64,000 nt of DNA, from positions 1 to 64,000 of the IMG/VR virus record IMGVR_UViG_3300025870_000010, one strand, 5' to 3'. Of this stretch, positions 7,595 through 17,169 are shown piece after piece. The notes under the pieces were generated by a model. That model made no database searches, was not told the origin of the DNA, and saw only the letters and a list, made by a program, of their open reading frames with translations. Source of the DNA: a virus. Numbering within the stretch: position 1 is the first letter of the stretch; the number at the start of each line of letters is the position of its first letter. A program made the position numbers and the translations under genes.

Positions 7595-8101
7595 TTATTT
7601 TAAATTTAAAATTAATATACTATATTTATTGTTTATCAGTAATATACATCTGTCAAATGTAGCACCAATGTTGTAAAGCAAGGCTTGTGGTTCTAATATC
7701 AAATCTGATTTTATGTCTTTGAAATATTCACTTTTTGCTAATTCTACAAATCCTTCTTTAGAATTAAGTAAAATATTCATTATGTAATGTAAACAATCTT
7801 CTTTTTTCAAATCGTAAAGTTTATCAACCCAAACATCTTCGTCATTTTTAAATGGGGATTCAGGAATACTAAATTTATCAATATCTACATTTGATAAACC
7901 ATGTTCGTTTTTATGATTACCTAATACATATGCAAATGTAGAACGCAACATTGATATTTCTTCATAGACATTATCTTCTCCGAAACACATTTGCCAAGCC
8001 TTTGCTGAAATATCTAACTCAGTAAAGCAATTTTCAGAAATGATATTTCTTTTGTCTTCTAAGTCATCCTCATTGATAGGATTAAGTTTTACTTCTTTCA
8101 T
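7595..8101 (-). CDS. Hypothetical protein (168 aa)
   Basis: A soluble acidic protein with two Cys-containing segments (SENCFTELD, KKEDCLHYIM) and a hydrophobic C-terminal strand (RCILLINNKYSILILNLK). No known motif is seen. It is spaced six bases from the downstream gene and belongs to the same unit. Confidence 0.65.
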   Translation of the reverse strand: MKEVKLNPINEDDLEDKRNIISENCFTELDISAKAWQMCFGEDNVYEEISMLRSTFAYVLGNHKNEHGLSNVDIDKFSIPESPFKNDEDVWVDKLYDLKKEDCLHYIMNILLNSKEGFVELAKSEYFKDIKSDLILEPQALLYNIGATFDRCILLINNKYSILILNLK

Positions 8102-8138
8102 TGTTTTTAATTTATTATATCTTTACTATTAAATGTAA

Positions 8139-8642
8139 TTAAAACCATAAATATTTTATTGCGGCTGAAAAAAGTATTACGATTGATAGTGGTTTTAAAA
8201 TTGTACCTATTATATTCCAAATAGTTTTAGAAAGTGTTACATCGTCATTTTGAATTTTTATGTAACATAGTAATGTAAAAGTATCCGGTATGTGAACCGG
8301 AGCTTGTGGTTCTATCAAAGAAGTAATACCCAAAGGTAGATGCTTATCTAATATTGCTAAACTATTAGAAAGTGCTTTTTCTTTTGTTTCTTGATTCTGA
8401 AACAATTCCTTTGATTTGAAATTTAACGTATAGTAAATATCTCCCGAATAGTATTCAAGTCTAACTGGAGATTGTGTCATACTATTCGGATAATCGAAAT
8501 TGTTTGTAAATGCTTGTTGTAATTTTTGATCTTCTTTACTAAAGAATTCTAAAAGAACTTCTTTTATTTTAGAATGTTCTCGATACTCTTTCCAATAGTT
8601 AACATTGGTAATGAAATCAAAAATTTTATTTGATAAATTCAT
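8139..8642 (-). CDS. Hypothetical protein with C-terminal membrane anchor (167 aa)
   Basis: A soluble N-terminal region of about 135 residues is followed by a single C-terminal hydrophobic helix (around NIIGTILKPLSIVILFSAAI), suggesting a tail-anchored protein facing the cytoplasm. Its start lies within the last codons of the sigma-like gene, so the two are probably coupled. No family is recognised. Confidence 0.6.
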   Translation of the reverse strand: MNLSNKIFDFITNVNYWKEYREHSKIKEVLLEFFSKEDQKLQQAFTNNFDYPNSMTQSPVRLEYYSGDIYYTLNFKSKELFQNQETKEKALSNSLAILDKHLPLGITSLIEPQAPVHIPDTFTLLCYIKIQNDDVTLSKTIWNIIGTILKPLSIVILFSAAIKYLWF

Positions 8643-9270
8643 GGTATAGGTTTTCGTTAAGTTGTAACTTTTTCTTTGCGTTAAAAATTCTATTTAAAAC
8701 ATTTTGCAATTTAGTATCATACTTTTTTGCAATTTCTTTTGTTTTCATTTGATTACAATATTTATCATGTAACATATTGTAACTAGTTTCATTATCTAAT
8801 AGAGTTTTTATAGTATCCCAAAGGGTATTTATACTTTCGTTTTTTATGAAATCTTCTTGTAGGTCATATGTATAAGAATCTTCAGAAATGTTCTTATCAG
8901 AAATTACCATATTACTTACAATTGGGTCCTCAATATCATATTTGCTAAATTGACCTCCTGTACTTTTATAGTGTCTGATAATATTTTGTTTTACCTTTAG
9001 ATAAATCATAGTACTTATACTGTACTTTACTACATCTATTTTATCAATATCATTCCATATGGAAATCATTGCTTCATTATATGCATCTTCTAAAACTTGA
9101 ACCGGATTATCAAATTTTTTGTAATAGTTTATTACAGACGGTTTCAATGTATCGAAAAGTAATTTGAATTTCTTTTCTGATTTAGTTTCTTTGAACTGAA
9201 TCCCTAATTGTTTGATGTTAACTCTTGCCATACTTTCTACTTTTTTTACTTTTGTTAGTTTACTAAACAT
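8626..9270 (-). CDS. Sigma-factor-like protein (ECF type), possible phage transcription regulator
   Basis: Two parts fit a small sigma-70 family factor. Residues about 40-105 resemble region 2: a helical stretch with an AYNEAMISIWNDID segment followed by TMIYLKVKQNIIRHYK. Residues about 165-205 resemble a region 4 helix-turn-helix (MKTKEIAKKYDTKLQNVLNR). It is the first gene of a leftward unit next to the divergent region before the sheath gene. A second, gp55-like factor lies at 35.6-36.4 kb, so this one may serve another promoter class. The ATG at 9231 is an alternative start. Confidence 0.65.
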   Translation of the reverse strand: MFSKLTKVKKVESMARVNIKQLGIQFKETKSEKKFKLLFDTLKPSVINYYKKFDNPVQVLEDAYNEAMISIWNDIDKIDVVKYSISTMIYLKVKQNIIRHYKSTGGQFSKYDIEDPIVSNMVISDKNISEDSYTYDLQEDFIKNESINTLWDTIKTLLDNETSYNMLHDKYCNQMKTKEIAKKYDTKLQNVLNRIFNAKKKLQLNENLYHEFIK

Positions 9271-9496
9271 AGTTTCTTAATAGTATATATTACCCCTCAG
9301 AAATCTACTAATTATTAAATGCATTACTAATGGGTTTTATTTTATTAAAATGAACTTTTTTTTAGTTTTTTTTAATTAGTAATACCTCGTCATACAATAT
9401 ACGAATTAAAAATGACAATTGCAAGGAAAAAATAAAAAACTTTTATTTTCTTCTTGTATTTTTTGTTGATTAAATATACTAAAATAAGTATAAATT
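9271..9496. promoter_or_regulatory. Divergent intergenic region between sigma-like and sheath genes
   Basis: These 226 very AT-rich bases separate leftward genes from the rightward sheath gene. The plus-strand half holds a clear ATTAAATA element (9467-9476). The minus-strand half has AT-rich stretches but no element I can name with confidence. No coding frame or RNA gene is evident. Confidence 0.5.
9467..9476 (+). promoter_or_regulatory. Candidate late promoter (TGATTAAATA)
   Basis: A consensus copy of the element, 20 bases upstream of the tail sheath start codon, on the plus strand. Confidence 0.6.
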
Positions 9497-12400
9497 ATGA
9501 GTTTACCAGTTTATTTATCGAATATCAAATCAAGCGGGGTATATACCTTTGAGTTCGACAAATCACAAATAGTAACAACTACTACTTCTACAATAAGAAT
9601 GATTATTGGATTTAGTAAAGTTGGACCGTTCAACACTCCCGTATTTTGTCAGGATTATGCATTCTTTCAAGATGTGTACGGTAAAAGAGATAAGCAATTA
9701 GAAAAGAAAGGTTCGTACTTTCATCTAAGTGCGCAAGAAATGTTATTGGATTCTCCAATTATTGCATTGAACTTGTTAATATTAAATGATGCACTAGACA
9801 AAACTGAATTTATTAGTTTTTCTACAGCAGCAAAAGACAAAAACCAAAAAACTGGTTATGCACCACTTTCTGGAAATTTCAATTCAAGCAAGTTTTGGAA
9901 ATTAGATTCGGACAAAGCACAATCTAATATTGAAGCACAACCAGGATATACTAAGTCTTTATTGAACTTTTCAAACGTAGGAAGTAAAACATTTTCTGTT
10001 ATAGTAACACAAGATAGAATTCAAGGTCTTGACACAACAGCAAACGATTGGTACGGAGAATCAGATGTTCCTGAATTTATGGATGGTTCTGATTATATCA
10101 ACGATTATTGTATTAGAGTTAATATCATAAAAGGAGATTATTCCGATTTCGAAAAATTAGCAACTGATCCATTATTGGGTGATTACTTTGATTCTAACGG
10201 AATTAAAAAAACATATGAAGACATTAACGGAAATACTAGCGATGGTCTTGTAGCATTCTTAGAAAACCCTAATGTGGTTTCTTTAGGAGAATATATTGGA
10301 TTATTAATTCCTAATTTTCAAGATGCTGACGGAACTGATTTGTATATTCAAGATTTAGTTAATTTAGAAACATCATTTACTGGACTTTTCTGTTCTGTTG
10401 ATGAAGACTTGTTTGATGGTTCAACTATGTTGTCCGGTAATGTTATTGATTTACTAGGTGGTACAATTGATGGTGATACTAACTTAAATAAAATTGACTA
10501 TCTTTCATACTTGGGAGGTATTACAGAAAATTTAGCGTATACTGCCGAAGTATATACTGCTGGGGAAGAAACTTTTCAGGCAAATGTATCTGCCAACAAT
10601 TCAACTACTGCTACTGCATTATTAAAACAAACGGATACAGGTGTTGGATATAATTCAACACAATTTGACACAATAGTAATTTATAATCCCGGTGCAACAG
10701 CATCAGAGGCTCCAGTAGGAACAAGTCCATTTACTGGTGCAACCCCAGCAATAAAATCAGCAGCTTGGTTGGCTTATGCAAATTCTATTAAACCAAATGT
10801 TTCTTTTATGAGTTGTACAGGAACATCAACAACACTCGCACTTGTAAAATCGGTTAGTGTATTATTTGATAGAGTAGAAATTCTAATACACCCAAAAGAC
10901 GAAGCCGGTGCATTAATGTATTTCGATGGTACATCATTATCATCCAGTGTTGACGAAGCAATAAAAGGTAATCCAAGTATTGGCATTCTTACATTAGATA
11001 CAACAACAACTCCTAATAGTTATATCATTACAAAAACTAATGATGCTGGAGAAGATTATCTTTCTGGTACAATTTCAAGTGGTGATGATGTATTAATTTC
11101 TGGTACAACCTTTGATACATTTAGTATAGTGTCCGATGTTGCTGATGGGAATGGTGATGCATTAGATACTGCATTAGGTTCAGATATTCTTTCACATCAA
11201 ATATCTTTTTATAGATTAACACCAGCAACAAATACGACTGAATCAAGTTTGACAATTAAATCAAAAGCCGGTGCAATTAATGCATCTTATACTGTAACCA
11301 AAGTAAATGACTATGAATTTACATATACTGTCGGTGCTGCAGGTGCTCCCGCTCTTAGTAAAGACTTAGTTGTTTCGGATTTCTTAATAAGAGGATTTAC
11401 TGTTGGTTCAACTAAAACTAACATTGACCCTAGAACAGGAAACACTAGATTTACTAGAATATTGTCGGTAAAAGAAAGTGGTGGTACCGTAACGGTTAAG
11501 ACACTTGACCCTGTATATTTTGGTACTACTAATAACAAAATCGAAAGATACAAATCGGTTTCAGAGTTTGTAACAAATTATAATGTACAAGGATTAGACG
11601 GATTTACAATGAGAGCTGACCAAATGCCAGATGGAACACCGGCTAGACAAAATGCTATATTGAAAGTTTTAACAGATACGGGATTGTATGGGGCATTGTC
11701 AGATAAAGAAGCAATTACATTTAGATATATAGTTGATACTTTTGATGGATTGATTGAACCTAGTTCTAAAAATGTTTTAACGGCATTGTGTAAAAATAGA
11801 CAATTTGCATTTGCAATTTTAAATGCACCGTCTGTTAAAGCACTTAGTGATTCTACTAATCCATTATTCAAATTTAATATACTAAGTGAATATGACCCAA
11901 GATATGTTAGTACCGGTGGTAATCAAGATTTGAACCCAAGTAACACATTTTCGTTACCTAGTTTAAATCAAGGTTCTAACTACTGTGGTTTCTATCATCC
12001 GTACTTAGTATTGAGAGAAGGGCCAAGTACTAAATTAGTACCACCAGCAGCGTATATTTCTAACAACTTTATGGCAAAATATAGAAGTGATAAACCTTAC
12101 TCTATAATTGCAGGACCAAGAAGAGGTGTAGTAGCTGGAAATAATGTTGTAGGTGTTGAATACATTTATGATAGAACAGGATTAGATTCAGTAGAACCAT
12201 TCGGATTGAATGTTATTGTACCAAACAGAGGTTTCGGAAACGTAATCAATGCTAATCAAACGGCACAACAAAACATAAAATCTGCATTGTCAAGTATTCA
12301 TGTAAGAGAATTGTTAATTTACATTGAAGAAACTGTTGAGCAAATTCTTAAAAGTTATAGATGGGAATTCAATACCGTTCAAAATAGATTAGAAATCAAA

Positions 12401-12622
12401 ACTTTAGTTGATGGTTTCCTAAGTCAAATATTGAACGATGGTGGTCTTTATGATTACCAAACGGTTATGAATACGGTAAATAACACTAGTGAAGTTATTG
12501 ATAACGATATGGGTATTATTGATATCGCTATCGAACCAGTTAGGGGATTAGGTAAACTTGTACAAAGAGTTACTATTCTTAAAACGGGTGCAATTGCATT
12601 AGGAGAATTTTCAGTACAATAA
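9497..12622 (+). CDS. 18: Contractile tail sheath protein
   Basis: It forms the contractile outer layer of the tail. The C-terminal third is characteristic of T4 gp18-type sheaths: a conserved block from about residue 725 (DTFDGLIEPSSKNVL) through YRSDKPYSIIAGPRRG and the terminal domain with NRGFGNVINANQTAQ, RELLIYIEETVEQ and a DIAIEPVRG end. At 1041 aa it is much longer than T4 gp18 (659 aa); extra sequence in the middle, roughly 330-700 and rich in Ser, Thr and Gly, likely forms surface domains. It is followed by the tube gene and is one of only five plus-strand genes. Confidence 0.93.
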   Translation: MSLPVYLSNIKSSGVYTFEFDKSQIVTTTTSTIRMIIGFSKVGPFNTPVFCQDYAFFQDVYGKRDKQLEKKGSYFHLSAQEMLLDSPIIALNLLILNDALDKTEFISFSTAAKDKNQKTGYAPLSGNFNSSKFWKLDSDKAQSNIEAQPGYTKSLLNFSNVGSKTFSVIVTQDRIQGLDTTANDWYGESDVPEFMDGSDYINDYCIRVNIIKGDYSDFEKLATDPLLGDYFDSNGIKKTYEDINGNTSDGLVAFLENPNVVSLGEYIGLLIPNFQDADGTDLYIQDLVNLETSFTGLFCSVDEDLFDGSTMLSGNVIDLLGGTIDGDTNLNKIDYLSYLGGITENLAYTAEVYTAGEETFQANVSANNSTTATALLKQTDTGVGYNSTQFDTIVIYNPGATASEAPVGTSPFTGATPAIKSAAWLAYANSIKPNVSFMSCTGTSTTLALVKSVSVLFDRVEILIHPKDEAGALMYFDGTSLSSSVDEAIKGNPSIGILTLDTTTTPNSYIITKTNDAGEDYLSGTISSGDDVLISGTTFDTFSIVSDVADGNGDALDTALGSDILSHQISFYRLTPATNTTESSLTIKSKAGAINASYTVTKVNDYEFTYTVGAAGAPALSKDLVVSDFLIRGFTVGSTKTNIDPRTGNTRFTRILSVKESGGTVTVKTLDPVYFGTTNNKIERYKSVSEFVTNYNVQGLDGFTMRADQMPDGTPARQNAILKVLTDTGLYGALSDKEAITFRYIVDTFDGLIEPSSKNVLTALCKNRQFAFAILNAPSVKALSDSTNPLFKFNILSEYDPRYVSTGGNQDLNPSNTFSLPSLNQGSNYCGFYHPYLVLREGPSTKLVPPAAYISNNFMAKYRSDKPYSIIAGPRRGVVAGNNVVGVEYIYDRTGLDSVEPFGLNVIVPNRGFGNVINANQTAQQNIKSALSSIHVRELLIYIEETVEQILKSYRWEFNTVQNRLEIKTLVDGFLSQILNDGGLYDYQTVMNTVNNTSEVIDNDMGIIDIAIEPVRGLGKLVQRVTILKTGAIALGEFSVQ

Positions 12623-12625
12623 AAA

Positions 12626-12635
12626 TGATTAAATA
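12626..12635 (+). promoter_or_regulatory. Candidate late promoter (TGATTAAATA)
   Basis: It sits four bases after the sheath stop codon and 65 bases before the tube gene. A 13-14 bp hairpin starts immediately after it, so the hairpin would lie in the 5' leader of the tube transcript. Confidence 0.5.
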
Positions 12636-12668
12636 AGATATAGAGAACTTAAAATGTTCTCTATATCT
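12636..12668 (+). terminator. Strong hairpin between sheath and tube genes
   Basis: A perfect 13-bp stem (12636-12648 with 12656-12668) and 7-base loop, followed by TTAAAA rather than a long T run. It could attenuate read-through from the sheath gene or stabilise or regulate the tube mRNA leader. Confidence 0.55.
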
Positions 12669-12700
12669 TTAAAATACTTAGATAAAAAAAATTATATAAT

Positions 12701-13255
12701 ATGGCAAGTTTACCACATTACAAAAATTCAAAGGCATCCGTAAACAAATGGGAATTTGTTGCTGGTAACTTATTTGAAGTTACTATATTACCACCACCTG
12801 GTGTCGGTGGAGGAGAATTACTATTAGAACACGTTAGAACTATTGGTGGTCTTACAACAGAAATGGGACAAGAAGCGGTTGAACAAGAATTCAAAACGTC
12901 AAAACGTTCATTTTTAAGTACAGTTCCTACAAATACAGTTGTTGATTTAGCAATTGCATTTTCATTGAACTTAAATGATGACAATGAAATGTATGTTTAT
13001 AAAACGCTTAGAGATTGGAAAAGATTGGGTTATAACCCACTAACTGGTGAAATGGGACTTAAAAAGGACTATTCGGATGCGAAAATTATAGTTACTATGT
13101 ACAATAGAGTAGGTGATATTCATTGGCAAAGAACTTTCCACGATTGTTTCGTAAACGGAGATTTACCTGAATTAGCGTTAGATTATTCTTCTGGTGACCC
13201 ATTAGAAATGGAAGTTACTTTTAGAAGTGATTACTTTACAGAACAACAAGTATAG
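12701..13255 (+). CDS. 19: Tail tube protein
   Basis: The inner tail tube subunit through which DNA passes. The 184-aa length, position right after the sheath, and features such as TILPPPGVGGGE near the N-terminus and the YNRVGDIHWQRTFHDCFVNG stretch before a PLEMEVTF end fit the T4 gp19/phage tube family (T4 gp19 is 163 aa). It has its own candidate promoter and a leader hairpin, which would allow the higher dose needed for tube relative to other tail proteins. Confidence 0.88.
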   Translation: MASLPHYKNSKASVNKWEFVAGNLFEVTILPPPGVGGGELLLEHVRTIGGLTTEMGQEAVEQEFKTSKRSFLSTVPTNTVVDLAIAFSLNLNDDNEMYVYKTLRDWKRLGYNPLTGEMGLKKDYSDAKIIVTMYNRVGDIHWQRTFHDCFVNGDLPELALDYSSGDPLEMEVTFRSDYFTEQQV

Positions 13256-13271
13256 TAAATTAAAAATTATA

Positions 13272-13310
13272 AGAAAAAAGGGAACTATTGATTTAGTTCC
13301 CTTTTTTTTG
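13272..13310. terminator. Bidirectional terminator
   Basis: A long stem (GGGAACTA/TAGTTCCC flanked by A and T runs) lies between the convergent tube and PhoH-like genes. The A and T tracts on either side let it end transcription in both directions. Confidence 0.75.
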
Positions 13311-13331
13311 TTTATTGAATAATAACTATTT

Positions 13332-14132
13332 CTATGCAACTCTTTTTCCATTCGATTCTAATTCATCGTAACGGTCTTCTATTTTATTTATGATGTCTGC
13401 TCTACTTTGATCTTCTTTAGTCATTTTAACTACGTGAAAACCGTCTATGTCTTGAAAATTCTCAATTAAAAATTCTAATCCAGAAGTTTGTCCTGATGAA
13501 CTATCTTTTTGTTGTGTATCTCCTAAGATAACCAATTTACAATTTTGTCCTATCCTAGACAATACCGTTCTCAAAATTGCGTTGTTTATGTTTTGTGCTT
13601 CATCTAATATTATAACACAATTGTTTAATCCTATACCTCGTATATAAGCAAGAGGTAAAAACTCAATTACTTGAGATTGTCTTGCCATTTCATAAGTACC
13701 TGGATTAATTATTTGTTTAAAGTTGAAATCAAACGAAAACAAAAAGGGGGCAATCTTATCTTCCATCGTACCTTTTAAGAATCCAATATCTTCCGATTTG
13801 TTATCTAAGGTCTTTACAGATTTACATAAGTATATTTTATCATACGAACCCGTCTTAAAAGCTTTCAGTGCTCCTTGAATAGCGGAATATGTTTTTCCTG
13901 TTCCTGGTTTGCCATGTACAATAGTAATAGTAGTGTTTTTGTTACTAATAGATTTTACTATTTCGCTTTGATTTTTAGTTTTACATTTAAACTTAGATAC
14001 CGCAATATTGTTTTTAAAGGTTTTGATACCACTATCTTTATTTTCTTTTTCCATAGGTTTTGATTTAGTCTTTGTATTAGAATATTCTAATAGAATTTCT
14101 GTATCCTCTTCGCTGAAATTCTTTATTTTCAT
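13332..14132 (-). CDS. PhoH-like ATPase
   Basis: A P-loop NTPase of the PhoH family, often found in marine and T4-like phages. Walker A is GKPGTGKT (74-81), Walker B is VIILDEAQN, and the sensor-like LVILGDTQQKD follows. The N-terminal 50 residues are a Lys/Glu-rich extension. PhoH proteins are related to the helicase domain of RecD-like enzymes and are thought to act on RNA or DNA; the exact role in phage is unsettled. It follows a GTTAAATA element and is convergent with the tail genes. Confidence 0.85.
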   Translation of the reverse strand: MKIKNFSEEDTEILLEYSNTKTKSKPMEKENKDSGIKTFKNNIAVSKFKCKTKNQSEIVKSISNKNTTITIVHGKPGTGKTYSAIQGALKAFKTGSYDKIYLCKSVKTLDNKSEDIGFLKGTMEDKIAPFLFSFDFNFKQIINPGTYEMARQSQVIEFLPLAYIRGIGLNNCVIILDEAQNINNAILRTVLSRIGQNCKLVILGDTQQKDSSSGQTSGLEFLIENFQDIDGFHVVKMTKEDQSRADIINKIEDRYDELESNGKRVA

Positions 14133-14155
14133 AGTATATATTTTATCTTCTATGA

Positions 14156-14163
14156 TATTTAAC
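14156..14163 (-). promoter_or_regulatory. Candidate late promoter (GTTAAATA)
   Basis: A one-base variant of the element, 23 bases upstream of the PhoH-like gene. Confidence 0.35.
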
Positions 14164-14188
14164 CTATCTAAAAAACTTTAATGTTGTA

Positions 14189-16711
14189 TTAAGAAAATGA
14201 TGTATTTTGAATATTAACATCTATACCAGCTCGTAAAGTATCAGTAACTAATTCGAGTTCTGACAATAGTGGTCCCAAGTCTATTTTTTCTTGTGTTTGT
14301 GTCGCAGGACTTGCTGTTGTTGTACTAGTAGAACCTACTTCAATTCCATTCATTTCTGCAATTGCATCTTTTAGTTTTTCTAAAACGGCTTCTAAATCAC
14401 CAAAACTACCATCCATTGCCTCTGCAAAGTTAGTAAGGTTTTCGGCCAATGAATTTAATTTAGTTAATTTTTTCAAATCCATTCCATTAATAGATTCTTT
14501 CATATCAACAAACATTTTACCAATATCTTTAGATGCCCCCCCTTTCATTTTTTCTACGGATTCGGCAAAGGATTCGATTCCTTCAAAAAGAGTTTCTACT
14601 TTATCTTCATCCATCTTTTCAAAATCAGAATCGGTAAATGTTTTAATAACAGAAGTTAAGGGTTTACTAAATGTTTCTTGTAGTTTTGCACTATCAATTT
14701 TTACTTTACTGAAAGTAGATATTGCATTTGCAAAACTTTCCATAGGAGATGCCAATGTTCCTAAATATTCTATACCATCTTCAATATCATCATTTTCCCC
14801 CAATTTTATAAGTGGGCCCGTTAATGCATTAAGCATTGTTGTAATTCCTGTCCCTATTTTTCCAACATCAATTCCCTTTTCAGAACCAGGTACCACTTTT
14901 CCTTTATCATCAAATTCAACTACTTTCATATTACCGAAAAATGACATACCTAATGCAAAAGAACCTAATGCATTTCCAAGTTTACCTAATAATTCAATTC
15001 CCGTTCCTAAATTACCTTGACTAAACCAACCACTACCGTCTGAATTTTCAGCTCCGAAATCTTTTAGGGGTTTAGTTATTTCTTGTAATAATAATGCTAT
15101 ATTAGAACTAATTGCAGCCGGATTTATCGCACCTTTAGTTTTTACTGTATATTTCGCATCTGCCCCCTCTCCTTCCTTTACAACCTCACTTAGTTCTAAA
15201 TTTGCAAAAGACCCTATACCTTCAGCAAATGCCGAAAGTGCGTTTCCTAATCCGGTAAGTAATGCTATTCCGGCAGCAACTTTTATAAAATCAGAAATAC
15301 CGAAATCACTGAAAGCATCCTTTACAGCAGTTACTAATGTTACAATTGCTCTAGCCAAAAGGTCAGATTTTTCTTGTGTCCAATCAATTCCCGCAAATTT
15401 AACTAAAGAATCTGTAAATACCCATACTGCGGCACCAACTACTAATAATGCAGCCGCACCGGCAAGTATAAATGGTGCAACTAAACCTGCGGCCCCGAAC
15501 GCAACCCCCATTCCAACAATAAATGCCGATAATATTCCTATTGTTTTCCAAGTAATATTGGCTTCTTGTAATTTGGCTAAAGAAAATGCTATTATAGCAA
15601 CTACAACAGCAACTAGTAACATTGATAATGCACCAGGAATTATTTGAGCTTTAAGTGCACCAGCAATTACAAATACAATTGCTAATCCTATCATAACAAC
15701 TCCTAACATAAGAGCTGCTGCTGCAAACCTTTTTAAAGAAATAGTTGTTATAAAAAATAAAATACCTACGATAATTGCAGTTGCAATTGCTAAAAATATC
15801 ATACTCATTGCACCTTTGTTGGTTTTTGATTCAACCAATCCTATTAACATAAATACTAATGCAACTCCTATTAACACACCAAAGACTAATAAAATTGCAC
15901 CCATCGTAATTTGATCCATAATAAATTTAGAAAGAACAATTAATCCAATTACTATTCCTATGGTTAATGCTAAAAATATCATACTTTTTGCACCATCTTT
16001 TGCACTATCATCAACTGCTGATATCATACTAAAAGCAAAAGCAACAGCAAAAAGAGTTCCTATTACCAACAAGACCGGTCCAAATCCTACTGCACCTAAA
16101 ATTAATGACGCAATGGCAATAGACAAAACAATACCTAATACCGCCCCTGAAATAAACAACAATGCTTTTGCACCTTCTTTCAAGTCTTTTGTCATTGTTC
16201 CGAGCCATTTAAAAAAGAAAACCCATACAATTAAAAAAGGTAATGTTGTAATCATACCTATTGCCAATAATGGGCCAGCTAGTAATATTGCTAATGAAAA
16301 CAATATTATTTTCTTACCCATATCGAAAAGTGCAGTAAAAGCTTCAAATTTCTTTTCGTCTAATTCATTTACGGCATCTACAAATTTCTTAGTAGCATCG
16401 GCAAACTTATCCATTCCAAGTGCCATTGCTTGTAATGCTTTACCTCCCCTTTTCTTAAACATTTTACCAAAAGACTTAGTTCCTGATGAATTGAAAATAG
16501 AAATTGAACTACTCCCACCAGTACCTTTGACTAATCCCTTTGCAATTTCTTGTAATAATTTAGTTTGTTTTGATAATTCTTTACCTATTTCTTTAGATAA
16601 TATAGTATTTGTTTTGTTTATACCCGTTAAAATAGAAACATTTTGATTCGCATTGACTGTGGCCAATGTTTCTATATTCTTTAATATTCCAGCAACTAAG
16701 TTTTCACCCAT
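14189..16711 (-). CDS. Probable tail tape measure protein
   Basis: An 840-aa protein in three parts: an N-terminal helical region (about 1-125) with coiled-coil character (ILSKEIGKELSKQTKLLQEI), a long hydrophobic middle (about 130-450) with many potential membrane helices of similar length, and a helical C-terminal half. Long, helical, partly membrane-like proteins next to hub genes are typical tape measures, which set tail length and enter the host membrane during DNA delivery. T4 gp29 is shorter (590 aa) and I do not see direct similarity, so the call rests on architecture and position. Confidence 0.5.
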   Translation of the reverse strand: MGENLVAGILKNIETLATVNANQNVSILTGINKTNTILSKEIGKELSKQTKLLQEIAKGLVKGTGGSSSISIFNSSGTKSFGKMFKKRGGKALQAMALGMDKFADATKKFVDAVNELDEKKFEAFTALFDMGKKIILFSLAILLAGPLLAIGMITTLPFLIVWVFFFKWLGTMTKDLKEGAKALLFISGAVLGIVLSIAIASLILGAVGFGPVLLVIGTLFAVAFAFSMISAVDDSAKDGAKSMIFLALTIGIVIGLIVLSKFIMDQITMGAILLVFGVLIGVALVFMLIGLVESKTNKGAMSMIFLAIATAIIVGILFFITTISLKRFAAAALMLGVVMIGLAIVFVIAGALKAQIIPGALSMLLVAVVVAIIAFSLAKLQEANITWKTIGILSAFIVGMGVAFGAAGLVAPFILAGAAALLVVGAAVWVFTDSLVKFAGIDWTQEKSDLLARAIVTLVTAVKDAFSDFGISDFIKVAAGIALLTGLGNALSAFAEGIGSFANLELSEVVKEGEGADAKYTVKTKGAINPAAISSNIALLLQEITKPLKDFGAENSDGSGWFSQGNLGTGIELLGKLGNALGSFALGMSFFGNMKVVEFDDKGKVVPGSEKGIDVGKIGTGITTMLNALTGPLIKLGENDDIEDGIEYLGTLASPMESFANAISTFSKVKIDSAKLQETFSKPLTSVIKTFTDSDFEKMDEDKVETLFEGIESFAESVEKMKGGASKDIGKMFVDMKESINGMDLKKLTKLNSLAENLTNFAEAMDGSFGDLEAVLEKLKDAIAEMNGIEVGSTSTTTASPATQTQEKIDLGPLLSELELVTDTLRAGIDVNIQNTSFS

Positions 16712-16737
16712 TTCTAAATCCGATAATTCCCTTTCTT

Positions 16738-16747
16738 TATTTAATCA
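16738..16747 (-). promoter_or_regulatory. Candidate late promoter (TGATTAAATA)
   Basis: A consensus copy, 26 bases upstream of the probable tape measure gene. Confidence 0.6.
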
Positions 16748-16758
16748 AATAAACAATT

Positions 16759-17085
16759 TTACATTTTAGGCATTTTAAAATTACCTAATTTTGGCATATT
16801 CCCACCAAAACCTTTCGTGTACTTACTTGCGTCGGATTTCATTTTTTCCATCTGTTCATTTGTTTGGTCTTTACTTCCAGATTTGTCTCCGTTTTGTTCC
16901 TTCAACATATCAACAAGGTCTTTTACCATCCATTGGTATTCATAGTAACAAAGGTTATCTATTTCGGATGGTTGTATATGTAAGTGATGTTGAACATATA
17001 CTCTATTTTTATAAAAAGATCGCAAATCAACTTTCATTGATTTAAAAATGTCTTTCATCTTTAATCTAACAGTCGGTGTCCTCAT
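16759..17085 (-). CDS. Small tail/baseplate assembly protein candidate (108 aa)
   Basis: A helical protein with an aromatic core (IDNLCYYEYQWMVKDLVDML) and a Gly/Lys/Met-rich tail (GFGGNMPKLGNFKMPKM). It lies directly upstream of the probable tape measure and near the gp26-like gene, where T4-type phages keep small assembly factors such as gp51 or tape-measure chaperones. The role is inferred from position and size only. Confidence 0.5.
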   Translation of the reverse strand: MRTPTVRLKMKDIFKSMKVDLRSFYKNRVYVQHHLHIQPSEIDNLCYYEYQWMVKDLVDMLKEQNGDKSGSKDQTNEQMEKMKSDASKYTKGFGGNMPKLGNFKMPKM

Positions 17086-17105
17086 TTATACTAAGTTTAG
17101 TACTA

Positions 17106-17115
17106 TATTTAATCA
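17106..17115 (-). promoter_or_regulatory. Candidate late promoter (TGATTAAATA)
   Basis: A consensus copy 20 bases upstream of the 108-aa gene. It directly abuts the T tract of the preceding terminator, a recurrent terminator-promoter junction. Confidence 0.6.
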
Positions 17116-17116
17116 T

Positions 17117-17146
17117 AAAAAAAGACTACCAAAAATGATAGTCTTT
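17117..17146 (-). terminator. Rho-independent terminator
   Basis: An 8-bp stem (AAAGACTA/TAGTCTTT) and minus-strand T run close internal-protein cluster 2. Confidence 0.7.
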
Positions 17147-17169
17147 CTTAATATTGTACGTATTTTATT

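Noticed and set aside
9271-9496. RNA gene or replication origin in the divergent spacer
   Set aside because: I find no cloverleaf, long stem or iterated repeat beyond general AT richness.
15960-16646. Long plus-strand frame of 228 codons
   Set aside because: It lies entirely antisense to the tape measure gene and mirrors its hydrophobic codon pattern; no family motif or leader.
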